From NCBI GenBank assembly GCA_903813345.2, contig CAIIXF020000009.1:35583759-35647758 (forward strand): a stretch of DNA of 64,000 bases. Reading direction: 5' to 3'. The notes under the pieces were generated by a model. The model saw nothing but the letters and a program-made list of their open reading frames with translations. It was not told where the DNA came from and did no database searches. The stretch comes from Owenia fusiformis (Eukaryota > Annelida > Polychaeta > Sabellida > Oweniidae). The position numbers and the translations under genes were made by a program. Within the stretch, counting starts at the first letter, position 1; each line of letters opens with the position of its first letter. Below, one piece after another: positions 23,601 through 35,424 of this stretch.

Positions 23601-26600
23601 AAAGTTCCCAAACCAGCGAGTGACCGAATATGGTAATATGTTTTTTGATCCTTGATGTTGATCGCGAAAATCATGTCAGCCACAATTTACCGTGACAAGC
23701 AACACCTAATATCAAGTGCTACATACAAACTTTGATGCAAATTATTTCAAGTGACCTTGTATATCGCTCCATTAATATGTGTCCAATTTGATGTGAAATT
23801 ACATCCCTCAACTACTCACATGAACAGATAATATTTCGAAAAGTTAATGAACATTCAGTGATAGAAATCTCAATTTCCCACCAAAACAAAAATAATTTGT
23901 TCTTGGTTTATTCCCATGCAGCACATTGTGCTCATTTCTGAAACTCCATGAATTAATCGAATTCAATTTTCTGTTATCAATCTAAGCTTAACTGAAGAAA
24001 ATCCTAGGTTTAGGGTATGGGACTTTTAGTTCAGATGTAATCCTCAAAATATTGTTGCGATTATAACATCAAAAGATTGATAATCTGCTATTGGGACTAA
24101 CATACCATATAAAACAACTCCAAATTTACAATTTAATAAATCATTATAAATATCTGCCTTAACTAGACAGCTATAAATCAGACACACGCTGATAAAACTC
24201 AATACGTAGCTGATAAAATGCTTTGTAGAATTTATACCATAAATAAGTATAATAATATCAAACAAGTGTTCCTTGGAGAGTTATAATCAATGTCATTTGA
24301 AACAAGAATTTTGATATATTCCGTATCAGCAATTTGTCTAGTTGGCGTTTATTAATCTTGCGACGTGACACCTCAAGTGGCACCCTGGGATATGTTTTAG
24401 TCCGGGTAAATCAGTCGGGGAAATCAAAAGTCAATTTGAGATCAATAGTGACTTACTGTAACTTAACAAGTATATGTCTGGTGTCAGACTTATGGAGACT
24501 TTGTCATTGTTTTATTTTGACCAGCTATTCAACTGTTTATTTGTTGCAATAATGACATTAATAGCATGGCTATCCAGGGATTCAATGCAAGACTAATGGC
24601 CTGTTTTTGTTTCTGATGGTATTTAGTATTGATGAATATCTTTTTGTGGTATTACCTAGTGAGCTTTTGGAATATTTACTTTTTTCATTCTGATACTCAT
24701 CACACCTTTCTGTTTCACTCAACATTGAGAAGAAATGAGAAATTTTGTAAAGCAATTTTCCAAACAAGCACATGATCAGTCAAACAACAAAATGTTTATT
24801 CCCAAAATAAATGAATTTTCTGAGATAAGTACAACAGAGAAAGACTCAGTGTTAATCTAACTGACCAAATGTTTTATTTCTACAAATGTAATAAATCGAG
24901 CATTCAGAAATTGTAATTGCAATAAAAACTCCAGATCTAATGGTTCTCATAAAGGGATATCTCTAACATTAAATGCCATATTAAACATTAAACATTTTAC
25001 TTATCATGTTCTAGTAATTGGGGACAAGTAAACCCTGCTAAATCTGTTTACTTGGTATAATAGATATTGCCTCTATGGAATCATTAGGACATATTCAACA
25101 TACATAAATGTAATAACTCAATATTGGGTTCCTTAACTCCATTTTCACATTTGGCAAATGTAGGGTTATACATACTAAGTGGAAAATCACTCTCTGATCC
25201 CGGGGTTCTGATCCATAGATCTGCTTATGGGAAGGACATTTTGAGGACCATCCTTATTTTCTTGTAACAATCACAAAGCATTCATTCTGAACAAAAAAGC
25301 TTTTGCAGCATTTAACATAATTGTTATTTTTTTTTATTTATTATCAACCTTTGCCAAACTTTAATGCATTGGGCACTCAATGTATTGATTAAGTTAGGCA
25401 TTCAGTTGATGGTTCAATTTTTCATTGAATGGTTGTTTAATCAGCTAATTAACTGTTTTCTATGACGGGACTTATTGGGCGAGTAATTTATCTCATATTG
25501 TGTCTGAATTGGTCCATTAAAAGATAGTTAATTAGACATCTCAATATTGATGCGCTTTCTGATGACACTTAAGCTCAGAGAAAAAACATCAATTCACGGT
25601 CATTTTGACCTTTATACTGGAAAAGAACAATTTGTTAGTTATATTTATAAATTAGATTACTATTCAATATTTATTGGTTGTATTGGAACAATAAAAATAA
25701 TGCCAAGTCATATCCTCCCCTTTGATGACTTTTTATCGTACCTTAAAAAAGGTTTTACCCATCTTGTGCTTTGTTTTGTTTTCTCTTGAAAGCCCATGAT
25801 TGAACCAAACTTAAAACACATTTCAAAGCTATGTATTCTTTGATGTCTGCTACTATAGAAAATCGGTAATATGGAATATGAAATTTTCTTTAGGTCTGGA
25901 AAACAACAGTTTGTGAACTATTCAGTTTAAACAGTCCCCGTCCCCCCCCACACTTTCACATGAGTCTGTTAAATAATTTCTATTTCTGCAGCTCTCGATT
26001 AGAATAAAGTAATAATTCCTATACCATGTAGAATTTAGAGTATTATATTCAGAGAGAATTCCTCGACTCCCGATTCCCGAGGGACACGCATTGTTCATTG
26101 GTGTAATTAAACCCTGCATTAAGTACCAGTTGAATCCTGTAAAAGCCCATGTCCATATCTATTCATTAGACGTAAAACAATCCATGAATCAGGGACCTAC
26201 TAAACAGATCGGAAATGGAAAGCTTTAATACTTGAATCTACTGTTGGACTAATTTGCCTTTGAAATGTTTTTGTGATCTGGGGACTGACTCTATCATATG
26301 TTGTTTTAGAAATTCAAAAGTGATATTTTGAAATTATTGATTTACAGCATTGTGTTGGGACTTGATCTAGGTAGTTCTTAATATGGAGTTATTTTTAGGA
26401 AACAGCTTTGTTAGCTATGGTTTATTGGGCTTTAATTTTGACTTATGTATTGTAATTTTCCCTGTTTGCATTAATGCCATTAATGTCCCTTTTTGCATAA
26501 CGGATGGCGATTTGTGTTAGCAGTATTGTGTTGAAATGGTCCCTACATCTTGTCACTGTGCCTTATTGAACAACGCTCATACTGATTAATAACTCTAGTC

Positions 26601-27432
26601 AAGCAAAATCTTGCTCGGAATCTCATAAGAATGTACGAACATACAACTTCCTTGTATTTTCCAACTAGAAATAATAAAACATGAAAGTGATATAAGGGCG
26701 GTTGTGAAAAAGTCATTCAGTGTAATCCAGTAGGGTTGGAATTATGTCCCCCTCCCTCTCATAGTGTTATACACATTGTTCTACCAGAGTATCACAATGC
26801 CAAACATAGACATCCTCATTATTCTGCGTTATGGTAAGAGTTTGTTCGACAATTATTGGAACTACATGAGCATTGTACTGACAATGCAAGGAGAATTTGT
26901 TTGGAGAATTAGTTGCTCCTGGTGGAGAACTTGTCTGATGCTGAAGGAGAAACTGCTAGGAGAATATTCAAATGACAATAAATAAGATCATCTGTCCTTT
27001 GTATGCAGTTTGTATTTATTTGGTCTACATATGCTGCTCTGTGTTAAAATGATTGCATTCTATATAGACCACAGTGATTTTCTATTAAGAGAACCCCCTG
27101 GTTGAGGGTTCGCATTAAGATTTTAAAGCTTGGTGGTACGGCTGCTCTTCTTCTATCATTTCTTTTAGTTTCACCTGTTTCCATGTTGTTGACTCAAGAC
27201 ATAACATGCTAACATGGCATGGTATAATATTTCTTGCATGCGTGACCGAGTCACTATTTAACTCTGTTACACTCAATATTTCCTTCTCTATTTTCAGTAT
27301 TCACCACTCATTCAAGATACAGTTCTGAAGGGAACATTTAATGCAACTTTGAACAACCCAGTCGCACCTAAAGTTGAAGTGAGTCAAGCAGCGGCCGCCA
27401 CAGGACCTCATGCCTTCCTTCTGGGAACATAA
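5533..27432 (+). CDS. STPG2: Sperm-tail PG-rich repeat-containing protein 2 (nine coding exons, 580 aa)
   Basis: Complete gene. Exons: 5533-5644, 5809-6080, 6587-6751, 7303-7647, 9989-10148, 13783-14036, 19186-19369, 22886-23001 and 27298-27432; all borders are GT/AG and the phases agree, giving 1,743 nt. It starts MYDRAERKFG, like vertebrate STPG2, with an in-frame TAG (5518) just upstream. PG-rich (SHIPPO/ODF3-type) motifs recur along the chain: VGPGTY (20-25), APGPGQY (62-68), TPGPGMY (97-103), VGPGPGDY (211-218), VPGPGKY (262-268), APGTY (309-313), PGTY (353-356), LPGPSHY (397-403), PPPGAY (439-444), GPGSY (498-502) and MPGPGTY (529-535). There is no signal peptide or membrane segment. 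Family members are linked to flagellar and ciliary doublet microtubules, so a structural axonemal role is inferred. From memory the human protein is shorter (about 460 aa). The X-box upstream supports a ciliary role. Confidence 0.92.
5809..6080 (+). CDS. STPG2: STPG2 coding exon 2
   Basis: The acceptor is CTAATTTTAG and the donor GCG then GTAGGT. It encodes residues 38-128 with two canonical repeats, APGPGQYDPGF and TPGPGMYNM, separated by about 30 residues (GGKTLGNKEKRFKE between them). A 125-codon minus-strand frame over exons 1-2 is a shadow. Confidence 0.93.
6587..6751 (+). CDS. STPG2: STPG2 coding exon 3
   Basis: The acceptor is TATATTTCCAG and the donor CAG then GTGTGT. It encodes residues 129-183. 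Degenerate repeats IPFPGQSYGF and MGPAFYNP flank an acidic stretch (EENEDG). The block PGQSYGFEENEDG is typical of STPG2 orthologues as I remember them. Confidence 0.9.
7303..7647 (+). CDS. STPG2: STPG2 coding exon 4
   Basis: The acceptor is ATACTTGCAG and the donor TCTAAG then GTATGT. This is the longest exon, residues 184-298. It holds YKGVHFG, VGPGPGDYEAF, the NVNING segment, and QEEKKAVPGPGKYEVKG. YKGVHFG and EEKK-VPGPGKYE are strongly conserved in this family. Confidence 0.94.
7648..9988 (+). other. STPG2: STPG2 intron 4 (2.3 kb)
   Basis: AT-rich intron. I see no exon, repeat element or RNA gene that can be supported. Upstream introns 1-3 are short (0.16, 0.5 and 0.55 kb) and contain only simple AT-rich sequence. 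Confidence 0.6.
9989..10148 (+). CDS. STPG2: STPG2 coding exon 5
   Basis: The acceptor is CACAATTGTAG and the donor CCAG then GTAAAA. It encodes residues 299-351 plus one base of Gly352. It includes GPAPGTYNDPRHALEGLKR and SPFGQTSTRF; the latter resembles the PFG-t-RF spacer found between PG repeats. Confidence 0.9.
10149..13782 (+). other. STPG2: STPG2 intron 5 (3.6 kb)
   Basis: Contains a short remnant with inverted AAGTGAACAC / GTGTTCACTT near 10845-10894, probably a decayed member of the GAACACC MITE family. It also holds a putative TIR element at 12678-13086. The rest is plain AT-rich intron. Confidence 0.55.
12678..13086. mobile_element. Putative 409-bp TIR element with a CTCF-like motif
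   Basis: GATGCGAGTAG at 12678 and its exact complement ending at 13086 form 11-bp inverted ends. No clear target duplication is visible. Near the left end, CCACCAGGTGGC (12705-12716) fits the core of the CTCF consensus. There is no ORF. The ends alone are thin evidence for a mobile element. Confidence 0.35.
13783..14036 (+). CDS. STPG2: STPG2 coding exon 6
   Basis: The acceptor is GCTATTTTTAG and the donor AAG then GTAATG. It encodes residues 352-436: GPGTYNAPG, a basic segment with RRGVFGTTAIR, and DLPGPSHYQPKEKPFKSRY. The phase joins exon 5 (G plus GT) exactly at a PG repeat. Confidence 0.92.
14037..19185 (+). other. STPG2: STPG2 intron 6 (5.1 kb)
   Basis: The longest intron of the gene. 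Apart from a weak minus-strand exon-like frame at 14160-14405, I see no recognisable feature. An 87-codon minus-strand frame at 17708-17971 has no recognisable motif or convincing splice context. Confidence 0.5.
14160..14405 (-). other. Exon-like minus-strand frame inside intron 6
   Basis: On the minus strand an acceptor (AATTGTTTTTCAG) is followed by 81 open codons beginning IFDIHRKSEIAILKIQF and ending ELNRIEPETIKQ. A TAA (14160-14162) and overlapping AATAAA signals come next, the layout of a last exon. The amino-acid mix, with W, C, Y and charged residues, is protein-like. I recognise no family and see no convincing upstream exons, so it may be a relic or chance. Confidence 0.25.
19186..19369 (+). 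CDS. STPG2: STPG2 coding exon 7
   Basis: The acceptor is TGCTTAAAG and the donor CCAG then GTCGGT. It encodes residues 437-497 plus one base of Gly498. PPPGAYEV starts the exon. A basic linker (KKTTGKPRTKEA) and AFLQSASRFVPP follow. A longer frame in another phase over this exon is a shadow. Confidence 0.88.
19370..22885 (+). other. STPG2: STPG2 intron 7 (3.5 kb)
   Basis: Holds the TA-flanked MITE at 20936-21096 and one copy of the TAGTCTTGCATC motif (22826-22840, inverted). No other feature was recognised. Confidence 0.5.
20936..21096. mobile_element. TA-flanked MITE with GTGGAACACC ends (161 bp)
   Basis: The left end AAACCCGTCTAGGTGGAACA matches the inverted right end AAACCTGTAAAGTGGAACAC closely, and TA flanks both sides (20934-20935 and 21097-21098). 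Internal GTGTTCC/GGAACAC pairs repeat the pattern. A TA target with such ends suits pogo-like or other Tc1/mariner-type MITEs. Related pieces lie near 10.85, 33.16, 36.14 and 56.64 kb. Confidence 0.6.
22886..23001 (+). CDS. STPG2: STPG2 coding exon 8
   Basis: The acceptor is TTCTGTTCCTAG and the donor GAG then GTAGCT. It encodes residues 498-536 with two repeats, PGPGSYDFD (across the junction) and MPGPGTYE. It is too short to appear as a long ORF; it was found from its motifs and phase. Confidence 0.92.
23002..27297 (+). other. STPG2: STPG2 intron 8 (4.3 kb)
   Basis: AT-rich intron. A single inverted TAGTCTTGCAT motif lies at 24582-24595. Nothing else could be supported. Confidence 0.5.
27298..27432 (+). 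CDS. STPG2: STPG2 terminal coding exon 9
   Basis: The acceptor is CTCTATTTTCAG. It encodes residues 537-580, starting YSPLIQDTVLKGTFNATLNN and ending FLLGT before TAA (27430-27432). KGTFNATLNNP is typical of the C-terminal end of sperm-tail PG-rich proteins. An AAAA run and a GPHAFLLG tail close the protein. Confidence 0.9.
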   Translation, partial: YSPLIQDTVLKGTFNATLNNPVAPKVEVSQAAAATGPHAFLLGT

Positions 27433-30400
27433 GACATTAATCTCCTCCACAGAAGAGCTTCTCCCTCCACCCAGGAGAGCTCCAACTCTCATGGATCACA
27501 TCTCATATCTTGTAAATAATCTCATAGACATCATATCTATAAATGTGAATATCCTTTAGGAGCTAATAGGCCTAAGCAATACAATAGAGTCAATATCTGA
27601 TAAAAATAACTATGATTTAGACCTATTAGGTCCAAACGGATTGGGTGAGTCACGTTTTATCATCCAATACTTTGTATAAATTGTACAGCATGAACGTTTT
27701 AGTAGAAATCAAAAATTCAGCAGAAGTTGTATGTGTATCAACTCCAGCGCAAATGGCTCGTATTTTATTGAGATTGAAATGGTATCTTTGATTCAATCTT
27801 CAGGGGCCAACTGTTGTTTCATTCTATCGTTTATATTCATCGTTTACCAAGGATTAGGACCAGTTGCTGCTGGATCACCATTGAGCATTAAAGTTAAGTC
27901 TGTCTTGAAATCAACCATCTACTTAATATAAAAATCCTCCAACTTGCTTGTAGTGTGTTCTTTTTTAGCTCGCGTGGTTTTGCAATCTATTGCAATCACC
28001 CACTTGTCTCAGTTTTAGATGATGTTGTATCAATTTTTAATGCTCATTTAACTTTCATGTTTTCAATAACTCTCATAAAAGTCAAGTCTAAATGCATCAG
28101 TAAAACATACAGAACAGTATATGGCTGACCATTTCAATTTTCAAAAATGCTCTGAGTTTACATTACTGGGAGTAATGTGAATTTGCAACACTTGGGTCAG
28201 CTGTAAGCTCCTCAGTCAAAGAGTGCTTTGGCTCCAAGAAAATCCACTTTTTTATCAGTATCAGTATTTAGCCCTGTGTACCTTTTAAAATAATCTTTAT
28301 GTTTGGCCAAACAAAATCAAGTAAATCAGAATTATCAACAACTAAACAAGGTTAAGATTCCACTTATCTTTCCTCCAAAAAAATTCTTAAAGACTAAACC
28401 TCAACATTCTGGTTTACAATTCTCTTTATCTAATGCTTTTGAGGGACTCCTGTGATACTACTGGCTGTAGATACCACAATGAGGGTTCTAAACAAATTAG
28501 AATAAACAGAGAAATATTTCAGCAAAATAATTGCATTTAGAGATGCAAATATGAGAGAAGCCAACAATTACTGAACAACCCCCATGCAAAGTTTTTTTTA
28601 CATCATAGACATAATTGTGGTTGTATGCCATTGCTGATTAGTTCAAAAGAAACCTAAAACATTTTCCTGACATTTGTTATACAATAAAGCTCCGTGTGCT
28701 GAAAACCACGCTATCTAAAACCCTAATTTTTACTGACAGATGTATATTACCATACGTTCCTCCCCAAACTTTTTAAAACAAAGGCTCACATTGAAAATCA
28801 ATATAGAGTTTATGTAGACTTGTTTTGTTTTCAAGTTCAAGTTTATTTTCAAGTTTAGCTGTCTTTTATTTTAAATCGTTCTTGATGAACCTTGCTTATT
28901 GTGTTTTTATTTCCATATGTGCCTTTCTCAGCTTCAGTGGATGATTTCAAAAGTGCAATGCATATTCTTTGTCCAACAATCTCCAGGCCCGTAGCCAGCT
29001 TTTGCCAAGGGGGCTTCACTTTATCAGAAAAAATCCAGGGGGGTTTACTTTGACAAATTTGGCCCAAAAGCTCATAGCCAGGGGGGGCTATGGGCCTGAT
29101 CTCAAATGGAACAAGTTGTTTTCAATTGTTGCATCTGATCTCTGTTTACAAGAATGACAATCAAATTATGGGGACTATATCTCTCACAAGGTCTTTGATT
29201 TAGATGTTTCATTTGAATTATAAGCGGAAATTATAGCAGAGTTTGATCATTATCTTTAATTGATTTGAGAATGATGAGACCCTCTTTCTTTTGATTGCTG
29301 TAAAAATGATCAAGAAATTGATAAAAAATACAATTTTCACAAAGGGCAAAAATGAAATGATGATTTTCATTTGGGATTGGCTTGGTCAAAGATTATTCAA
29401 TTTGCATCTGCAAAACAAATAAGAATAGGAATAATTGCTTGGTCTCAATAGAGCCTAATAGATGTTTGATTGATTTCGTTATTTCTAAGGATACGCAAGT
29501 AATTGCCAATAACTTAACTCCGGCAATTACTATATGGCATCCTCCTACTGTTCAGGGTCTCCTAGAACCAGGAACAGCTATCAATCACCATTGTTCCCGA
29601 TATTTCCCTTGTGTTTCTCGCTGTAATATTCTCCAAATGTAATTGTATGGGGTCAAGAAAAGTGAATGGTCAAGTCATTTAGACTTATGTGTCTTATGTT
29701 TTCAAGATATTAATATATACATGTATATTACATACATATACTTTATATATTTGAACTTTTTCTGTGAGTTTCCTGTCAGCTATTTGCAGTTTATAAATAG
29801 ACAACACAGATAATAAAATCAATATGGGTGAGTTAATTTAAGGTAATTTTGTAATTTTTTTATCTATGTTTCCTCTCGATGAAATTATACACATACACTT
29901 CTGCTGAAACTCTGTATAGAAATATTTAACATTTACAGGGTGTCCCATTATGATAGACATATTTTTGTTAAACCCTGTATGTAATATTGTAACATAAAGC
30001 AGTCTAAGATGTACTAGTTATTGTATATAAATAAGTGCATCAGTGCAGTAGATGAATACAATGAAGTATAGTACCTATAAAGCATTATAAATACTTTTAC
30101 ATAACTGTGTGATCGTGAAACCTGCTGATTTTGATGCAGTGAATGGATGACACTTACAGTACAAAATTAACTTTGCACTTATAGACCTCATACATGTTTG
30201 ATTTTGTACTGTACTGCATACAACAATCTGATTCCATAATAATTTCTGTGATAAACCGAAACCGTCCAATTTTCATATTATTTCTCATGAAGAAGCAGAC
30301 TATGTATAAAGTATATATTACCAAATGATATGTGATATCTTATTTGAATACTGCATTGTATTTTGTAGATTTTTAAAATGATCAGTATTACATATCTGTT

Positions 30401-30480
30401 AAACAATAAGTTTGTATACAGTGTATATTAGGACTGCTGTTAAAGCAACTTGTGATACATAATAAAATTACATTTATACA
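27433..30480 (+). other. STPG2 3' UTR and downstream flank
   Basis: No further coding sequence follows the stop. Candidate AATAAA signals are at 28501, 28683 and 29812, and AATAAA also occurs near 30461. The true 3' end cannot be fixed by reading. A 115-bp MITE (28984-29098) lies here, so it may be transcribed if a distal signal is used. CAGGGTGTCC motifs at about 29937 and 30959 are short repeat termini of unknown type. Confidence 0.4.
28984..29098. mobile_element. hAT-like MITE, 115 bp, 5-bp target duplication
   Basis: Left end CAGGCCCGTAGCCAG; right end CTATGGGCCTG, the inverted counterpart with one mismatch. The flanks are ATCTC on both sides (28979-28983 and 29099-29103). G-runs lie near both ends. 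It is non-coding and of the same CA...TG plus 5-bp duplication type as 303-476. Confidence 0.7.
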
Positions 30481-30555
30481 CATAAATTGAATTTTTAAGT
30501 TATAGTTTTTGAATTGAGGAAAGAGTGTTATGCCTTATTATGGCAGTATATATAT

Positions 30556-30705
30556 TATGTCACCACCAGATTGGTGACATATTGTTATAGTCTCCAACTT
30601 TCTTTTGGATGGTGTTCAGCGTTTGGTGTTCAGAATTTGGTGCCTGGTGTTTGGTATCTGTAACAAATGGCAGGTGGTGACATTTTGCATGTCCATGCCT
30701 TGTGT
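30556..30705 (+). repeat. Dispersed repeat, copy 1
   Basis: Shares with 33957-34085 the order ATGTCA..., GGTGACATATTGTTA, TCCCCAAC or TCTCCAAC, GTGTTTGG, and ACAAATGGCAGGT. The two copies lie 3.4 kb apart in the same orientation. No inverted ends or coding capacity are visible. Confidence 0.6.
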
Positions 30706-33162
30706 AAACATGTGAAGTAAAACCTAAGATGTCTATTGATTAAGTGTGTAACCTTAAGGTGGGCATGTATAATGATTAATGCTGATGAACAAGGCACTCT
30801 TACACATATGATTGCACATAAAGAAGTCCACTAAAGTCTACCTTAATCAATTAGGCAATATCAAGCTCAATTCATGCTGTTCACTTGTCTTATTCTACAA
30901 CCAGATAACTACGGAACTTTGAAAACAGAAATATGTGATGATGAGGTACACAGTATATACAGGGTGTCCAATAAAGTGTCCATTCATTATTTACAGAACA
31001 TCTTGTATTGGTACTTTTGTCATTATTTTTGTTTTATTTAAACAATGCATACACCATCATGATGCAACTTCATCAACTCATGTTTTGATTCACGGGGTTT
31101 CAGTTTGACCAACTTCATATAACTACCTTGGAAGGAGATGAGATGCCCTAGCTCTGATGAGTTGTACTGTGTTATGACTTACATACAAGGCCCCAAACTC
31201 TCAGATATATAAATGAAGGCCTACATAACAGGTGGGGTTCATTGACCTCCCTTGGAAAAATGGGAAGAAAACTGATGACATGCTAAATCCTAATGACAGT
31301 TATGCAGGTGGAACAGTATACAGTCACCTGCACAACCCTTCCCAAACATGACTATTGGACCATGTTAATGAATAAAAGAGAAGAAAGATTTCTGACTTCT
31401 GTGCATTAAACTGTAGAGAAACTACACCTCCATTGGTCACCTGTCACATGATTACCAAAATCAATAAAATAATTAACGTAATCATTTCATTATTTTTGTA
31501 TCATCATCGAGAATCTCATGTAACAAAGCCTGTGTTAATTTAGATTATACAATATTTATGCCCAATTTCATATAATGCTGTAGCACCATAATGATAATAA
31601 TCAAACTAGATATAATTTTCTCTGTGGGATTTAGAGATTAGAAATGGAAATACATGTTCACAATCAAATTTCATTATGAAAGAACATAGAACTATCCTTT
31701 CATTTCTTCTCAATTCTAAGATGTTTTTGCTAGTGCAATAGAAAACGTGCTGGGTTCAGGGTTGCGAGGGACACCCCCCCCCTGAACAAATACAGTTTTC
31801 ACCATTCTGAGAACTTCTCAAGCGATTTTGGGTAAAATGTTAACCCCTGTAATTTTTTTAAATGTGAACTCCCTCCTTTGGTAAATGCTGGTTACTGGTA
31901 TTGAAAATTAAAGAACTCAGAGTGCTTAATTTTTACAATTTCATTCATCAGGTTTACAAATGATTCTATTTTAATAGTAGATTTGTATTTTTAGCTGATA
32001 ATTCAGAGATATGCAAAGATTGTGGTTTTTGTAATTTCATTTCTTGCATAATCTCTTCCATTAAAACATATGCTCCCATTTCCCCAATGGAATCCACTCA
32101 CTCAGATATCAGATCTTGAAAATTAATCTGATCTGGAGTTATATATCATTCCATTTGAATTATGGCTTTTTCTATTCTGAATTCTCATTGAACCGACAGT
32201 TCTTGGCTATTTCCAGCCAAACAATCATTCTTATAGGATTTCCTATTAATTCCTGACCAATAGGTTGTCATTTAATCCAAATATGGTAAACAGTGTTGAT
32301 TAATCGTTATGAATTCAACATTAACTTTTGATCGGCATTCATGAGGAACATTCGGGACAATACTATCGTACAATACTTCAGGATTTGAGATATTCTGTAT
32401 TATTTGATGTCGATTGGTAAGACATATGATTATGAATGTTGAAGGTCAGAAACTTAGAATTTTCTAAGTTTCCATGGTTACTAGTAATTCTTAAATTGCG
32501 TCCATATTTGTGGAGGGTACTTTAAATATTGGCTGTGGTCATAAATCAGTTTTTTACATCAGAACTAATCTTTTATCAAGTATAGGAATTCCTATAGTGA
32601 CTTGAAAGGTTTTTTATGAGATTCATTTGTAGTAGAGTAGCATTAGATGCCATGCAACAAGTGAATGCTATCTGTAACATTTATACATTAAATCATAAAA
32701 TCAAACAAAAATGTAAACTTACCATGAACAAATAAAATCAGAACTCATTTGGCTATTGTTAATTTGTTTTTGATACATTATTCTAACATATTTTTGAAGC
32801 TACATTGAAGTCTTATTGAATAAACCCATTTAACGCTGCCACCTATTGGAACCCATGCAAAGCTGAAGCCTTTAGGTGGTATAAAGTAAACATTTCAATT
32901 AGCGTACATATATTATGTTGACAGATGTCAAAACTACTTGGTTTCCTATTTACAGGGTGACTATGGCTTTAAGTTTGGATTATGTGGGGGATAACCAAGG
33001 ATTATCCCCATTATATCCCCATATCAGCAAGATCTTGGCCAGTATGTCACCAGGTTGTGTATTTAATAAAAGATACAGTCTTGTGATAAGGAATCGTCAT
33101 CTGTCAGATAAGTAGCCGCTGAGAATTATAGAATAACAAAAATGATAATTATGAATAAAATA

Positions 33163-33257
33163 CAGTAGAAACTGCTAAGTCGAACACCTCTGTAAGTGGA
33201 ACATCTCACAAGTGGTGGTCTCAAGGATATTACAATTACACAGGTTCTACTTTAGTT
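33163..33257. mobile_element. Remnant of GAACACC-type MITE
   Basis: Begins after TA with CAGTAGAAACTGCTAAGTCG, then GAACACCTCTGTAAGTGGAA, and ends ACAGGTTCTACTTTAG. The right end is an imperfect inverted copy of the left. This is the terminus type of pogo/Tc1-like elements. Confidence 0.45.
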
Positions 33258-33956
33258 ATAAAGGTTATTATAAAACATACCCATTTCAATCATTTTATTT
33301 TGCATCTTAAAAAGAGAGTGTCATATAAGTTAGTACAAAATAATGATGGCATGTGGCCTTCAAGTACCATGAGCACAGGGTTTGGTTCTAAAGTCTCTAA
33401 ATAGGCAAGACAATTTTAAAGTCCCCACTGTCATTGATGGATAGAAGTGAAATACCCTTGGACCAAGAATGATCAAAATGTAAGCATGGAATAGCATTAG
33501 CTCCAAATGTATCAAATAGTACAAACATTCCATTTGAAATGATTCTTGACAAAAATTGAATCTGTCATCAACAAATAGTAAAACATTGGAGGAACACAGG
33601 GTTCTCAGCTTGATGTTATGATAGGCTTTGATAACACTTTTCTTAAATGTGTACCAGGCTGGCCCAATTTGACACAACAACATTAAGTTGTGATGGAAAC
33701 TGGAGTCATCAAATTCTCTTTTGCAACCAGAGATTGGAATAAAGAAGATCATTGAAAAAACAAAATGGGGTATGCAAACCACTATGTGTGTGTGCCACCC
33801 CAGTGTACCACTATGTATGTACCATCCCAGTGTACTGTCACTATGTTCCTGCTGTGTGACTTAACAGACACATTGAAAATCTCTTTTACATTCCTTGTAA
33901 ATATACCAAGTGGAGAGTGGATGTTTTGATTGTCCTTTAAAACATTATATCATTTC

Positions 33957-34085
33957 TATGTCATCATCGCAAGTGGTGACATATTGTTAAGGTCCCCAAC
34001 ATTTTGTGGACAGTGTTTATTGTTTGGCATTTGGTGTCTGTTACAAATGGCAGGTAGTGATAGTTTTATGTTAATGCTTTGTATT
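33957..34085 (+). repeat. Dispersed repeat, copy 2
   Basis: Second copy of the repeat at 30556-30705. It keeps GGTGACATATTGTTA and ACAAATGGCAGGTAGTGA, with several substitutions and short deletions. Confidence 0.6.
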
Positions 34086-35410
34086 TTAATTGATTGATGC
34101 ACAGTAAAAAATGAAAGTATCTTTTAGATTGACAGTTGGGGAAAAATACAAACCACTAAAAACCATATAAGAGTATGATGTTAAAATTATTTTTTTTACA
34201 AATCCATAACCTTAAATACCATTTTGATTGATTAGGAGATAAATTTATGTATTTTGAAATAAAGCAATAAATAATTTTGAAATAACAGAAAAAACATAAA
34301 AGTCTTAGTGACTTCTTTACCCATTCACCTCAAATTATCATAACATTCCAATAAAATGTCAATTTTTTTTGTTCTGAATATTGTTTATGTAAATTATGCT
34401 TTCTCCTCTCAAAAATGTTAATGAAAAATGTCAATCTAAAAGCGCAATATAACAGACTGGCCTCAGATGGGGCACTGCGGTTCAATCTGATAAGAAAAGG
34501 AGACGGGCCTTTTGTGATTTGAAAACAACAAATCAAAAATTATCATATTTTTTTGCTGTGAAGAACAATGGGCAACATTTAAAGAGCAAAATCAAGCACA
34601 TGTTGATCAGATGAATTTAATGTCATTTACATTAAAACTCAACTCTTTATTATCAGCTTCACATTGTTTTAGGTTCTTCAATTCAGGCTTGTATTTAAAA
34701 TTAACAGAATGCTTTGGAACAAGATCATCACAATTTCCTAATCATAATGTGTTTAGTGTTTACCCCGACATATTGGAAATTATACATTTATCTCAGCTGT
34801 ACTTAGATCTTTCAAAACATGCCAGATTTTAAGACTTTTATATTATCTGTTTTGAAATGTGAAGAGTTTAGTGTCGCCTAGTTTGACCACTTCACTGAGT
34901 CAATTTTGATTTCCAGAAATCAAACATTCTAAAAACAATTAACAAGTGATGTTATTGGTGTTTGGTAAACACTTGGGAATGAACTGGTGACCCCTCCTTG
35001 TCTGGTCAGTGTAATAAACGCCCATAAAACTTATAAATGCAGACCCTGTGACGTATCTAGCCTCTCATCCCTCTTGCTTCTGGACAAAGGAGGTAATGAA
35101 AGCCCATCTACAATGAGGTATTTGAACCTCCCTTATTGGTCAGATCTGTTCATGTGGTCATCATTTGGCATCTGGGCTTCTGGAATGGATTATTTGTGTT
35201 ATATAGCTTAAAAGTCATAAAGTCCAGGTAAATATGACATAATTAATCAAGAAGTTCAATGTTTATATACAATATAAAATTAGAATTCTCTAAATTGTGC
35301 ATATGTACAACAATACTTTTGTGCATAAAGTTCAATTTAATTTAGTTCTAAATATTTCTAACAGATGTCAGTTACATCTATTTTAATTTTGAAATTTTAC
35401 GTTTTTTAGC

Positions 35411-35424
35411 AGTCTTGCATCAAG
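35411..35424 (+). repeat. AGTCTTGCATCAAG motif
   Basis: One of at least six occurrences of TAGTCTTGCAT-like 14-15-mers in the window (22826, 24582, 35411, 51609, 51641 and 52470). It is probably the end of a MITE family, with only one end left here. Confidence 0.35.
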
